64,000 nucleotides of DNA, from contig RPFO01000213.1 of NCBI GenBank assembly GCA_009746045.1, forward strand, positions 13,459,221 to 13,523,220, given 5' to 3'. Shown here in pieces: positions 22,301-28,724 of this stretch. The notes beneath the pieces were generated by a model. That model worked only from the letters and a program-made list of their open reading frames with translations. It did not search any database and was not told where the DNA came from. The position numbers and the translations under genes were made by a program. Origin of the DNA: Mesostigma viride (lineage: Eukaryota; Streptophyta; Mesostigmatophyceae; Mesostigmatales; Mesostigmataceae). How positions within the stretch are numbered: position 1 is the first letter of the stretch; the number at the start of each line of letters is the position of its first letter.

Positions 22301-25300
22301 ACGTCGGCCGGCGACGCGGCGCCACCTGGCGGCGGCCGGTCGTCCGGCCGCGTCCCCATCAGCGCGCACTTCTCCCCCTCCGACGACCTGCTGCTGTGGG
22401 GCGTCACGTTGTGGGACCCGCGCGTGCCCCGCGCGGTGCACCGCTTCGACCAGTTCTCCGACCTAAGCGCGGGCTCGGGCGTGTTCCACCCAAGCGGCAA
22501 CGAGGCCATCATCAACAGCGAGGTGTGGCGCGGGGAAGGGGGGGGTGTCATTGTGCTTGTGGTGTTTATTTACCTGTTGTGTGTATGGCTTGTTAGGGCG
22601 GCTACAGCGTTGGCAGTCTCACACTTGCGTGCCTTGGACGCACAACACGAGGTGGGGTTGTCAAGTTGGGGGGAGTGCCGTGTAAAGGCGATGGTTTTGG
22701 GAGCTAGGCAGCGTGGAAGGCGATGCTAGCGCAGGCAGGTGCCTGCCTGGCCTTGGACCTCATGTGCGCCGGCGACCGTCGCAGCGCCGTGGGCGTCCAG
22801 GCTTGTGGTCTGTTCCGTCGGCCACATGCGGCCGCATGCTCCCGCGCGGCGGCAAGTCGCGTGCTCCTTGGGAGACCCGCCACGATGGTAGAGGCTCCGC
22901 AAGAGGATATTGGTTGGGGGCGCTGGTGGGGCTGTTGGGGCCACCGGGGGGCCCTGCCGGCCTCCCTTTTGCATTGAGGACGCAGAAACAGGTGGCATGC
23001 CGCTAGGGTAGGTGGGTGGTGAGGCTGCCGCATGCTCTGCACGTTGGGGACGTGGCTCCCGGTTGAGGATAGCGCTGCTGCAAGTCTGTTTGTCGGGGTG
23101 AAGGACGGGGAGAGGTACCACCAATGATTATGGGGTTTGCCTGTTTACTGGTCCCGATCAAGGCATCTATGGCCCCCAGGGAGGTGAATACCTCCCGTGC
23201 GGGCTTCGAAGGTATCACCCCTTCATGTTTGCTCTTGACTCCGTGGCACCGCGCCACTTGGCACCTGCCATCTGATCTCCCCCACTTTGATGTCAACCCT
23301 TTTGCATGGCCATGGGCATCCTCCGTTGGGTGTTTCACTGTGGGCGTGCTCATTGCATCGCGGGCGTGCGTGCGCGTGGCCATGGAACCTTCCTCCCTCC
23401 CCCCCCCCCTGGGCAGGTGTGGGACCTGCGCCGCTTCAAGCTGCTGCGCTCGGTGCCCTCTCTGGACGGCTCGGACATCCTCTTCAACGGCGCCGGCGAC
23501 GTCATCTACGCGATGCTGCGCCGCAAGGTGGGTGCTGCATGATGGGTGCTGCATGATGGGTGCTGCATGATGACAGGTGGGTGCGAGTTGGCGACGGGTG
23601 GATTGTGTACGATGTCAGGTGAGTGCCGTGATGTGACAGGTGGGTGCGGGCGTGAAGGCACCACGCTGGCAGTGGGGGTGAAGGCTTTGTATGTGCTCCA
23701 GGCGGCAGCGCACACTACGGTGGGCCGCGGTGGTGTGCACCACGGCAGCTGGATTTGACATCGCACAGCAGCCTCCTCCCCCAGCTGGTGGGGTCCTGAA
23801 CGCGGGTGTTCAAACTTTGCATATGGGCGCAAATGCATGCATGCGGGCGCATTTGATGGCGTGGACAAGAGTAGAGCACGCCCGCTGTGCACAACGGCCG
23901 CGTGCATGTCTAGTGCCGCTGCCTTTTGCGTGTGGGTGGGGTTGGTGGCCAGCGCGCAGCGTCTGCTCACCTCACCCTGTGTGCCTCCCCTGCCCGATAT
24001 GGGGGGGCATGCAGGCCCATGCGGTATCGGACGAATGTGCACGCTGCCCAGCGCGCGACGTGCCGTGCCCGTTTCGCGCGGCAGAGATTCCTTGGCCGCC
24101 ATGTTTTTCTGGCCACAACCAACATTGTGTGTGGCCAAGAGTTTGTGCGTGTAATTCCTTCCTTTTCGCCTACATCCCGTCCCCGCGGCTTCCCTTCCCC
24201 CCTCACACCAGCTGGGCGACTACGACAGCTGGAACCCGCGCCGATGGCTGCGGCACCCGCTGCGCAGCTCCTTCCGCACGATTGATGCGGTCGACTACAG
24301 CGACATATCGACCACGGAGCTAGACCGCTGCGTGATGGACATGGGGGTGGAGGCCAGCGACAACTACGTGGCCGTGCTGTTGCAGGACGGCATGCCGCCG
24401 GCCGACTCGTGCGCTCGCATCTACGAGGTGAGCGCCTGCTGTGTGTGCCTTGGTCGTGTTGCAGTGACCGCGGCGATGGTGCCTTGGATGATATGGTGAA
24501 CATGGAGAGCGTGGATGCTTCTGGTGAAGCAGAACCGTGGGCTGGTTAGGATGGGCTAGATAGCACGGTGGGCTTGATAGGATGGGATAGATAGCACTGT
24601 GGGCTAGAGAGGATAGGGTAGTTAGCACTGTGGGCTAGATAGGATAGATAATTAGCACAGTGGGCTAGATAGGATAGGTAGGGTAGCCACTATGCAAGTA
24701 CCCACTCAGGTAGGATGCTGACATGTTCTGTCCACAGGCCTGTTCAACGGGAGCTGCGGAGCGGAGGCCATCACTGGACAGGCACAGGTGGTGCGCGAGC
24801 AGAGACATCCAGTGGCGCAGATATGATAGAATTTAAGCCATGGGTGTACGTTGGCCATGGGCTACGGGGCGCAGCACACCCCCTGCTGTTGGGCGCGTCG
24901 TCATGCATCCCCTTTGTCCTTTACCAAGGTGTAAGATGGGAGCACGGGTGGTAGCTGTGTGCTTGCCGAGGTGGATGCCTGCTTCGCTGGGATGGTTGTG
25001 CTGAGTGCTATCAGCGATGTTGGAGGTAACACTGGGGAGGGGCGATATGTGGCCTCTTGAATTGGTAATTACTTGCTTATTGGAAGCGCAGGTTTTGCAA
25101 CAGGCAGTTTAAATCACTTGTGAATCTCATTACCCATCCCGCCCCTCACCCAACCCCATGCCGTGCTGCGGTGCCTTGTCATGTGCGTGGCCGCATGGCC
25201 AGATCGGCCGGAAGCGCGCGCAGGAGGCAGACTCAGACCCGGAGGACAACTGCGACGATGAGGAGGAGGACGACGATGACGACGACGATGATGACGACGA

Positions 25301-25673
25301 GGAGGGCGATGAGGACGACATGGAGGAGGATGAGGATGACGACAGCGAGGCAGGGAGCGAGCTGCAGGACCTGCTGGGCGAGGAGGAGGAGGAGGAGGAG
25401 GGGGAGGGAGAGGCGGGGGGCGAGCGTGTCGAGCGCGCAGAGGCGGCGGCGCGGTATGGCCGTGCGGCGCGTGCACGCCTGCGCGAGATGTTGCTGGAGT
25501 CAGAGGAAGGCGACGAGGAGGGCGCGGGCGTGGACGACGCGGGCGACATGTCGGATGATGAGCTGGAGGACATGGACGAGGAGGACTTCAGTGAGGAGGA
25601 CTCGGACTACGACGGCTCCGACAGCAGTTTGGACTCGGCCGCGTACAACGCGATGGTCAACAGCCTGCACTAG
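4070..25673 (+). CDS. DCAF1: DDB1- and CUL4-associated factor 1 (DCAF1/VprBP homologue), 19 exons
   Basis: Exons: 4070-4338, 5764-5842, 6667-6783, 7864-8058, 8905-9032, 10800-11742, 12643-12891, 13398-13565, 14290-14439, 14960-15086, 15494-15768, 16355-16693, 17774-17902, 18762-19018, 19454-21365, 22193-22522, 23417-23527, 24212-24427, 25203-25673. They keep phase throughout and total 6,465 nt (2,154 aa plus stop). Order of parts: N-terminal armadillo-like helical region (about 1-1140); LisH motif beginning RDLLILIYDHLVASGL (about 1142-1170); a long low-complexity linker; WD40 propeller from FIYSRYRPWRLYRDDD (about 1637-2000), containing two WDxR boxes (LWDPR, VWDLR); acidic tail ending YNAMVNSLH. 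Known role of the family: substrate receptor that docks on DDB1 of the CUL4 ubiquitin ligase in the nucleus. LisH supports dimerisation and WDxR contacts DDB1. It is longer than I recall for land-plant DCAF1 (about 1,900 aa), mostly through linkers. All introns are GT-AG except intron 3 (GC-AG). Confidence 0.95.
4339..5763 (+). other. DCAF1 intron 1
   Basis: 1,425 bp, AT-richer than the exons. It holds a near-duplicate of about 55 bp at 4815-4869 and 4886-4940 (both containing AGCTATTGGTAGCC), and the inverted-repeat element at 5103-5570. Confidence 0.8.
5103..5570. mobile_element. MITE-like foldback element with many TTACGT motifs
   Basis: Ends are GGTTGGGCGTAAAGGG on the left and its exact reverse complement CCCTTTACGCCCAACC on the right. 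The subterminal arms are packed with ACGTAA/TTACGT on both strands, and the centre (about 5320-5350) is a GCGCCGCG-type hairpin. No convincing target-site duplication and no coding frame. Structure fits a non-autonomous DNA transposon; the superfamily is not identified. Confidence 0.65.
5764..5842 (+). CDS. DCAF1: DCAF1 exon 2
   Basis: 79 bp after a C-rich tract and TAG acceptor. Encodes YLELVGDPYSHQRSNFTIGK then LINLVK, ending AAAG/GTGAGG. Its last 20 nt recur 37 bp downstream in the intron, with the donor GT changed to CT. Confidence 0.92.
6667..6783 (+). CDS. DCAF1: DCAF1 exon 3 (GC donor)
   Basis: Encodes DNDEFFHKYAGEYLHGRAYS and then RLRAASARLSLVLLQCLQ, the armadillo-like repeat start. 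The only well-placed donor is CAG/GCAAGC, a GC-AG type site. Reading on reaches a stop at 6817-6819. Confidence 0.88.
6835..7005 (+). repeat. (GGGCGGGT)n array in DCAF1 intron 3
   Basis: About 170 bp of an 8-bp compound repeat, G-rich on the transcribed sense strand. The rest of intron 3 (to 7863) holds no recognised feature. Long open frames over the array are artefacts. Confidence 0.9.
7864..8058 (+). CDS. DCAF1: DCAF1 exon 4
   Basis: 195 bp, phase 0 on both sides, from CTGCAG/TTCCCC to TCCCAG/GTACAG. FPFTDEVAVQRLRDLVRDG is followed by a Gly/Ala/Ser/Pro linker. The conserved part is short, so the exact 5' edge is less certain than the exon itself. Confidence 0.75.
8905..9032 (+). CDS. DCAF1: DCAF1 exon 5 (donor copied in tandem)
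   Basis: Encodes PSVRAGASGERPAES... and then EERVWTYSLGLLAIALT, matching the 'TYSTGLLAVCLA' segment of plant DCAF1. Ends ACCAG/GTATTC in phase 2. The exon end and donor are repeated five more times downstream. Use of the donor at 9117 instead of 9033 would add 28 residues in frame. Confidence 0.88.
9015..9178 (+). repeat. 28-bp tandem repeat carrying a splice donor, six copies
   Basis: The unit is GCGATCGCGCTCACCAGGTA plus TTCTGCTG. Copies start every 28 bp, and each carries ACCAG/GT, with GT at 9033, 9061, 9089, 9117, 9145 and 9173. The first copy is the end of DCAF1 exon 5. Confidence 0.95.
9229..9310 (+). repeat. ~35-bp tandem repeat in DCAF1 intron 5
   Basis: A GTGTATGTGTGTAGGG / GTGTATGTCTGTAGGG pair is repeated about two and a half times. 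Non-coding. Confidence 0.75.
9841..10772 (+). repeat. (CCTTCCTC)n pyrimidine array in DCAF1 intron 5
   Basis: About 930 bp of nearly perfect 8-bp repeat, ending some 27 bp before the exon 6 acceptor at 10799. The few irregularities include two shortened units (near 9915 and 10450) and one T-to-C change near 10507. Frames on both strands stay open because the period-8 repeat contains no stop codon; these are not genes. Confidence 0.97.
10800..11742 (+). CDS. DCAF1: DCAF1 exon 6 (linker exon)
   Basis: 943 bp following a very long pyrimidine tract. Begins SEEVADDVVRSGMVHTLAQY (conserved), continues with about 240 residues of Gly/Ala/Pro-rich disordered sequence, and ends YLIQCLGSMGEYMEALGPVL (conserved). 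Confidence 0.9.
11743..12642 (+). other. DCAF1 intron 6
   Basis: 900 bp between CTGCAG/GTGGGG and CTGCCCAG. The AT-richer stretch near 11850-11900 has no recognised feature, and no other gene or repeat was seen. Confidence 0.75.
12643..12891 (+). CDS. DCAF1: DCAF1 exon 7
   Basis: Encodes ENGLEVVLCLLRR, later LTCALLAHRKFATLLVDKGG and PFALCLLGFGALS. These are armadillo-like helices conserved with plant DCAF1. Donor TCG/GTGGGT, phase 0. Confidence 0.93.
13398..13565 (+). CDS. DCAF1: DCAF1 exon 8
   Basis: Encodes SVMERVCMLPAPLCGEMV, then LACPQDPARKNILQFFTSAF, then FRPLLESFDEQ. The 'CPQD.ARKN' stretch is a strong DCAF1 signature. Phase 0 at both ends. Confidence 0.95.
13566..14289 (+). other. 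DCAF1 intron 8
   Basis: 724 bp with no recognised gene. It holds C-runs at 14239-14253 and 14274-14283 just before the exon 9 acceptor. Confidence 0.7.
14290..14439 (+). CDS. DCAF1: DCAF1 exon 9
   Basis: 150 bp after a C-run and CCCAG acceptor. Encodes DGLRKLMNALRQATHFGVRP, then VRQYLRVHLVLLIE. Phase 0. Confidence 0.92.
14960..15086 (+). CDS. DCAF1: DCAF1 exon 10
   Basis: Encodes SLRPSRKGASKAALGGKAY, then RPVDVSNEAVDGAI and ETDRRLG. The 'Y.P.D.SNEA.D' motif is conserved with plants. Ends CTAG/GTGGGT, phase 1, followed at once by a G-rich array. Confidence 0.93.
15087..15340 (+). repeat. G-rich degenerate minisatellite in DCAF1 intron 10
   Basis: Starts as GTGGATAGGGGACAGGGGGTA-type units and decays into GGGGGAGG runs covering about 170 bp. 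G-rich on the sense strand, so potentially quadruplex-forming in DNA or pre-mRNA. Confidence 0.9.
15494..15768 (+). CDS. DCAF1: DCAF1 exon 11
   Basis: Encodes AVPLLRARWPVMDRFLEVGG, later EMTQTPAAERY, ALGALHVATLLP and GGLLTNNKRGMAAILECAS. Conserved throughout with plant DCAF1. Phase 1 in, 0 out. Confidence 0.94.
16355..16693 (+). CDS. DCAF1: DCAF1 exon 12
   Basis: Conserved ends (IIRLALLVLANLVSPPP and YRVSRECLRANNGIK) flank an Ala/Gly/Pro-rich linker. 'RANNGIK' is shared with plant DCAF1 and continues into exon 13. Confidence 0.93.
17134..17205 (+). repeat. Short tandem GTGGCATGTCATA repeat
   Basis: The motif GTGGCATGTCATA occurs at least three times at 15-16-bp spacing in DCAF1 intron 12. 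Confidence 0.75.
17302..17705 (+). repeat. GGGC/GGC array in DCAF1 intron 12
   Basis: About 400 bp of GGGC units with interspersed GGC and GGGT. The core is flanked on both sides by near-identical blocks containing GTGTGTGTTTATGTGTGCGC (about 17365 and 17697), so the two halves look duplicated. Confidence 0.9.
17774..17902 (+). CDS. DCAF1: DCAF1 exon 13
   Basis: Encodes VLLSLLQFRNPASAADTIRA, then LACRVLLGLARDPAIAHILN and KLQ. Near-identical in kind to the plant 'LRALACRVLLGLARD.TIAHIL' block. Preceded by a C-rich tract and CCCGCAG acceptor. Confidence 0.96.
18762..19018 (+). CDS. DCAF1: DCAF1 exon 14 (donor copied in tandem)
   Basis: Encodes IGKVLSELMREPLPGRGGG, then WALELIAATTSAGKTAAISS and IERAVIAASTPISYPA. 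Ends GCCAG/GTGCGC in phase 2. Two further copies of the donor follow at 28-bp steps. Confidence 0.94.
19003..19095 (+). repeat. 28-bp repeat of exon 14 donor region, three copies
   Basis: CAGGTGCGCATGCCCATCA and variants recur with GT at 19019, 19047 and 19075, exactly 28 bp apart. Copy 1 holds the real donor. Confidence 0.9.
19454..21365 (+). CDS. DCAF1: DCAF1 exon 15 (LisH, disordered linker, first WD40 blades)
   Basis: 1,912 bp. Opens with the LisH motif RDLLILIYDHLVASGLHVAA followed by ATLAEESGL. Then come about 465 residues of Ala/Gly/Ser/Pro-rich sequence, containing a basic RSAHKRRASSP patch like the nuclear-localisation region near this position in plant DCAF1. It ends with FIYSRYRPWRLYRDDD, LAVGNDEGEVRVF, TSCVKLWSG and PLYSFEGARM of the propeller. 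Confidence 0.96.
21366..22192 (+). other. DCAF1 intron 15
   Basis: 827 bp without a recognised gene. It contains a G-run of about 19 at 21845 and ends in a C-rich tract before the exon 16 acceptor. Confidence 0.7.
22193..22522 (+). CDS. DCAF1: DCAF1 exon 16 (first WDxR)
   Basis: Encodes GRFNHAGDRIVATSSVPN, AHFSPSDDLLLWGVTLWDPR, VHRFDQFSDLS and GVFHPSGNEAIINSE. LWDPR is the first of two WDxR boxes known to contact DDB1. Phase 0 at both ends. Confidence 0.96.
22523..23416 (+). other. DCAF1 intron 16
   Basis: 894 bp splitting the second WDxR box from the preceding Glu. No repeat or gene seen. Confidence 0.75.
23417..23527 (+). CDS. DCAF1: DCAF1 exon 17 (second WDxR)
   Basis: Encodes VWDLRRFKLLRSVPSLDGSD, then ILFNGAGDVIYAMLRRK. 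VWDLR is the second WDxR box. The donor AAG/GTGGGT starts a three-copy 14-bp repeat. Confidence 0.96.
23530..23573 (+). repeat. 14-bp repeat at the exon 17 donor, three copies
   Basis: GGGTGCTGCATGAT occurs at 23530, 23544 and 23558, starting inside the donor site. The 14-bp period is half of the 28-bp period at other DCAF1 exon ends. Confidence 0.9.
24212..24427 (+). CDS. DCAF1: DCAF1 exon 18
   Basis: Encodes HPLRSSFRTIDAVDYSDIST, then ELDRCVMDMG, DNYVAVLLQ and SCARIYE, closing the propeller. Donor GAG/GTGAGC, phase 0. Confidence 0.96.
24540..24690 (+). repeat. ~31-bp tandem repeat in DCAF1 intron 18
   Basis: TAGATAGCACNGTGGGCTAG-type units recur about five times, with the AGCAC core at 24562, 24593, 24624 and 24654. 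Confidence 0.85.
25203..25673 (+). CDS. DCAF1: DCAF1 exon 19 (acidic tail and stop)
   Basis: Begins IGRKRAQEADSDPEDN (plant form IGRRR..DDDSDPDD) and continues as an Asp/Glu-rich tail of about 140 residues. Ends AYNAMVNSLH and TAG at 25671. The last codons and the stop recur several times downstream. Confidence 0.95.
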   Translation: MGRKRAQEADSDPEDNCDDEEEDDDDDDDDDDEEGDEDDMEEDEDDDSEAGSELQDLLGEEEEEEEGEGEAGGERVERAEAAARYGRAARARLREMLLESEEGDEEGAGVDDAGDMSDDELEDMDEEDFSEEDSDYDGSDSSLDSAAYNAMVNSLH

Positions 25674-25795
25674 GGACACGATGGTGAACAGCCTGCAGTA
25701 GGGCGCAATGGTCAACAGCCTGCATTAGGGGCATGATGGTCAACACCCTGCACTTAGGAAAACCGTGCAGTGGTCAGCAGCTAGCACTAGGGGCG
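25651..25795 (+). repeat. ~28-bp tandem repeat of the DCAF1 stop region
   Basis: ATGGTCAACAGCCTGCAC plus TAGGG recurs with the ATG at 25653, 25681, 25708 and 25736, and a degenerate fifth copy near 25766. The first copy is the coding C-terminus MVNSLH and stop. Confidence 0.92.
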
Positions 25796-25799
25796 CAGG

Positions 25800-26228
25800 A
25801 CAGTGGGAGGGCAGTGGCGCTCCTGCATGTGCGCGCGGCTTCCCTGTTGATTATCAAGTCAGCACGGGCTTTTTGCACAAGGGTAGCATCGCATCTGCTG
25901 TAAATGGAAACGGTCTTATTCGGAGGATCTGTACAAATTTGTACTTTGCATTTAGATGCACGGCTGATGTGCAGTTAACTGTCCGAGGGCGACTCTTCTA
26001 TCAGCACACTTAATATATAGTTCCATGTATGGATGACGTGTATAGACTGGTGTAGGCCGCATATGTCTGCGTGCAGTTGGTGCAGGTATCCAAGCATGTT
26101 TGTGAACACGAGCTGTTAGAAAGTATAAGATGCTGTTGCGCAAATGATAGTCTCTCAATAGCAACCTGCACGGAAGCACTTTTGGGCGTTTGCATTACGT
26201 GTAACTTAAGTCTTAACCCGTGTTTTTT
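25800..26228. other. DCAF1 3' flank, no gene seen
   Basis: AT-rich. It presumably contains the 3' UTR and polyadenylation site of DCAF1, but I see no unambiguous signal. Short open frames look random. Confidence 0.6.
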
Positions 26229-26281
26229 TACAACGCGATGTATCGCGTTGTAGGGTTAGAACGCGATGTATCGCGTTGTAA
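26229..26281. repeat. Twin perfect hairpins
   Basis: ACAACGCGAT-GT-ATCGCGTTGT (10-bp arms, 2-nt loop) is followed after a few bases by AACGCGAT-GT-ATCGCGTT. The whole segment is close to palindromic. Confidence 0.9.
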
Positions 26282-26529
26282 TCTGACACGTGGCAGACAC
26301 AGTAGATATGAGATTTCCGGTCTGAAACTCAGTGGACGGACTCCTAACATCCCGTAGAACTCAAGTAAAAATCCTGGTATTTTTTGGATTTTTTTTTGTG
26401 ATAGCTGCAAACAAATATGTACCGCTGAAATCAGGCATTTTCGCGGGACGAAGGTGAAGACGGCGGCGATGGCGGCAGGTGATCTCGCCAGTTTTCGCGC
26501 AAATTTCAGTGGCTGTTGGGTAGCACGAC

Positions 26530-26665
26530 CGCATTAATTAAGAACATAGCTCCGTGGGGAGCGTATGTAACCGCACATAGCCCTGAGAACAGGCATCTAT
26601 GAGTTTTTAATAGAATCTGGGCTACAACCTGCAGGTGGAGGATGTAAACTGTCACATGCTCGACA
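26530..26665 (-). mobile_element. Retroelement 3' end, hairpin-tail family, copy 1
   Basis: Read on the minus strand: TGTAAAC..., the GGGCTATGTG-type segment, the hairpin GCTCCCCACGGAGC and a TTAATTAATGC tail. The same module recurs at least eight more times in this window. Confidence 0.75.
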
Positions 26666-27180
26666 ATGATGATGCGTTCAAAGGTTGATAATTAGGTTTC
26701 TATGAGTTTCTTGAGGTACTGGGGCAAAGGAAACGTAGATTTTTCCAGTTTCTCACCCAACTTTCATGCGGAAACCCTGGAAACCGTCATACATATTATA
26801 ACGGCAAGACTTGGGTCTGCTAGCTGCGGCACCATGCTTTGTATTTCCATGGTGTTTCGAATTCTTAGTTCATGTTTATTCATTCCGAACGCCCAGACTC
26901 TCGGCTAAACCGATATTTGTGCAGACTTTTACTGGGTAGCTCCGGGCATGATGGTGCCTGCAAATAGCGGAAGGCGTGACCGTGGCTATTGCTACGGTAT
27001 GCTGTATTTTCTGGAAGGCGTACGTACATCGTGTTTCTACCTAGTTTCTGCCAGTTTTCCACTTATATCTACCGACCTCTGCCCATGCAGCCCCTCTAAG
27101 ACCGCCATCCTACTCGGCGTTGCTTGCATGTCAGCCATAGCAGGTTGCAGTTGTGCAGTATTTAGGTGCTGTATATGTCG

Positions 27181-27239
27181 TCAAGCCGTGCATATATCGT
27201 GCATATATCGTGCATATATCGTGCATATATCGTGCTTAC
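27181..27239 (+). repeat. 12-bp tandem repeat GTGCATATATC
   Basis: About four copies of CGTGCATATATC directly upstream of a LINE fragment. Confidence 0.8.
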
Positions 27240-27677
27240 TCCCCAGCTGCGAGACCGATGTGGACCACCGTATCTCTCTCGCCTGGCACGCTTTACGCCA
27301 ATACCTGGCCCTGTGGCGCAAGCCCTTGGGCAAGCTAGAGAAACAGGACCTGGTCCTCGTCCTCCCTGTTCTTACGTACGGGGCCGAGACGTGAACTCTC
27401 ACCGCCGATCTTGCCAGCAAGCTGGACGGCGCGGTCACCAACATGCTGCGGTCTATTTTCCGTGTAGGATACGCTGCTCATGTCCGCAAGGAGGACTTGT
27501 ACCTCGGCATGCCTCTTATCACCAGCACCATCAAGCAGAGGCGCCTGCTGCTAGTAGGGCACTTCGCTCGCACCAACCAGGTAGACACCTCCCGTGGCCC
27601 CTCTGCAGGGATGCGCCCCGCCCAGCCGGGCAGGCACCTCCTCACATGGGCCGGGCCCAACTAGGTTAGACGCCGCA

Positions 27678-27853
27678 TTAATTAATAATTAATAAGCACG
27701 TGACTGCGTCACGTGGGTGCCAATACAGAGTAAAGGAACCTTCAACCCTATATACACAGCGAGAAGGAGGGAGGGCGCCCTAGCTTCTCTCACTGCCGCA
27801 AAGAGATAGATACCTAAGGTGGTTTGAAGTCCATACCTTCCGGCACACCTCTG
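27678..27853. other. 176-bp segment absent from the sister LINE copy
   Basis: Flanked by GACGCCGCA on both sides (27669-27677 and 27854-27862). It begins TTAATTAATAATTAAT, followed by the palindrome CACGTGACTGCGTCACGTG. It could be an insertion with a 9-bp target duplication. However, its last ~70 bp stay open in the LINE frame (RYLRWFEVHTFRHTSG), so it may instead be LINE sequence lost from the sister copy. Confidence 0.45.
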
Positions 27854-27908
27854 GACGCCGCAAGGCCCGCACTTTCAAAGAGCAGCTCGTAGAGGACATG
27901 GGGGGCCC

Positions 27909-28437
27909 AGAAGCCCAAGGTGTACTGGAGGGGCGGGGACCTGATGATCAAGATTTGGACACCCCCAGCGGGCTAGTAGCAATAGCCCTAGCTTGTATCC
28001 ACTGGAGTCACTGCCGCTAAGGCAGCCATGCTTACAGTGTAGTTAGCCATGCTTACAGTGTAGTTAGAATGTTGCCTAGCTGTGCCAACATACCTAGTCA
28101 CGTGCCGCCAACGCACGGTATACAACCAGCCATAGCCTTAGCCTAGTCCTCGTACAGCCATGCTAGCTACGCCCTGGCTATGTTCAGATTACTTGCCCAT
28201 GCTACTTGTTATGCCACGCTCACATGGGTCTTATTGCACCCACAGTTTGCCGGATCGGTAGCATGTCCTTTTAGCTAGCGCGCCCGAATACAGCTGTGGC
28301 ATGCCTTTGGCATGAAGGAGACTGGGGGTCTCTGCCCTTTCTCCTGTTGTGCACACACAGGGATTAAAAGCACTTCGGTGCTCCGTGACTCCCCATCGGG
28401 AGCACGTGTTTTAATTAATTAATTAATTAATGGGGGG
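27909..28437 (+). mobile_element. ORF1-retroelement 3' fragment inserted in the LINE
   Basis: Begins with QKPKVYWRGGD-like coding sequence, the C-terminal motif of the ORF1 elements at 36.4 and 42.6 kb. It continues with a 3' UTR and ends with the hairpin TGCTCC...GGGAGCA plus (TTAA)n at 28413-28431. It sits within the LINE ORF2 where the sister copy is continuous. Confidence 0.7.
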
Positions 28438-28446
28438 CCTAGGCCT

Positions 28447-28517
28447 CTCCACCACCCATCAAGGAATATGTGCTACATGATCTCCCAACGGAGGCATGTT
28501 ATAATTTAATTTAATTT
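28447..28517 (+). mobile_element. Short hairpin-tail fragment
   Basis: Carries CTCCCAACGGAG and an AATTTAATTTAATTT tail. Bounded by TAGGCCTCTCC on the left and right, a likely target duplication. Confidence 0.6.
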
Positions 28518-28724
28518 AGGCCTCTCCGTGATTTGGGAAAAGATGATGGACAAGGCCAAGTGGGCCCAGGTCATAGAGGACAACAACCCCCCTGCAGTGG
28601 GGAAGCCGCGCGTTTGCACACGTGGGCGACGTGCTAGACAAGACCCCTAGGGTCACGGGCACGATAGTTATAGGACTATTTTGTAGATAGCTTGTAGATA
28701 GCTTAGACCGGTAGAATTGCGTGT

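Larger units (their letters stand above)
27240..28724 (+). pseudogene. LINE (non-LTR retrotransposon) ORF2 3' fragment, broken
   Basis: Encodes, in pieces, DVDHRISLAWHALRQY, KPLGKLEKQDL, LVLPVLTYGAET, MLRSIFRVGYAAHV and ITSTIKQRRLLLVGHFA, the segment downstream of the reverse-transcriptase active site in LINE ORF2 proteins ('LTYGAETW..', 'I..RRL...GH..R'). Broken by a TGA in place of the Trp after GAET (27392-27394), by a later TAG (27661-27665 region), and by insertions at about 27678-27853 and 27909-28517 relative to the copy at 43-44 kb. The 3' part resumes at 28518 ([20 protein letters not shown]) and ends in a CATC-rich tail. Confidence 0.9.

Noticed and set aside
25130-25701. Ser-rich or Arg/Thr-rich frames overlapping the DCAF1 acidic tail
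   Set aside because: Frame shadows of GAG/GAC-rich codons; only the acidic frame continues the propeller in phase.
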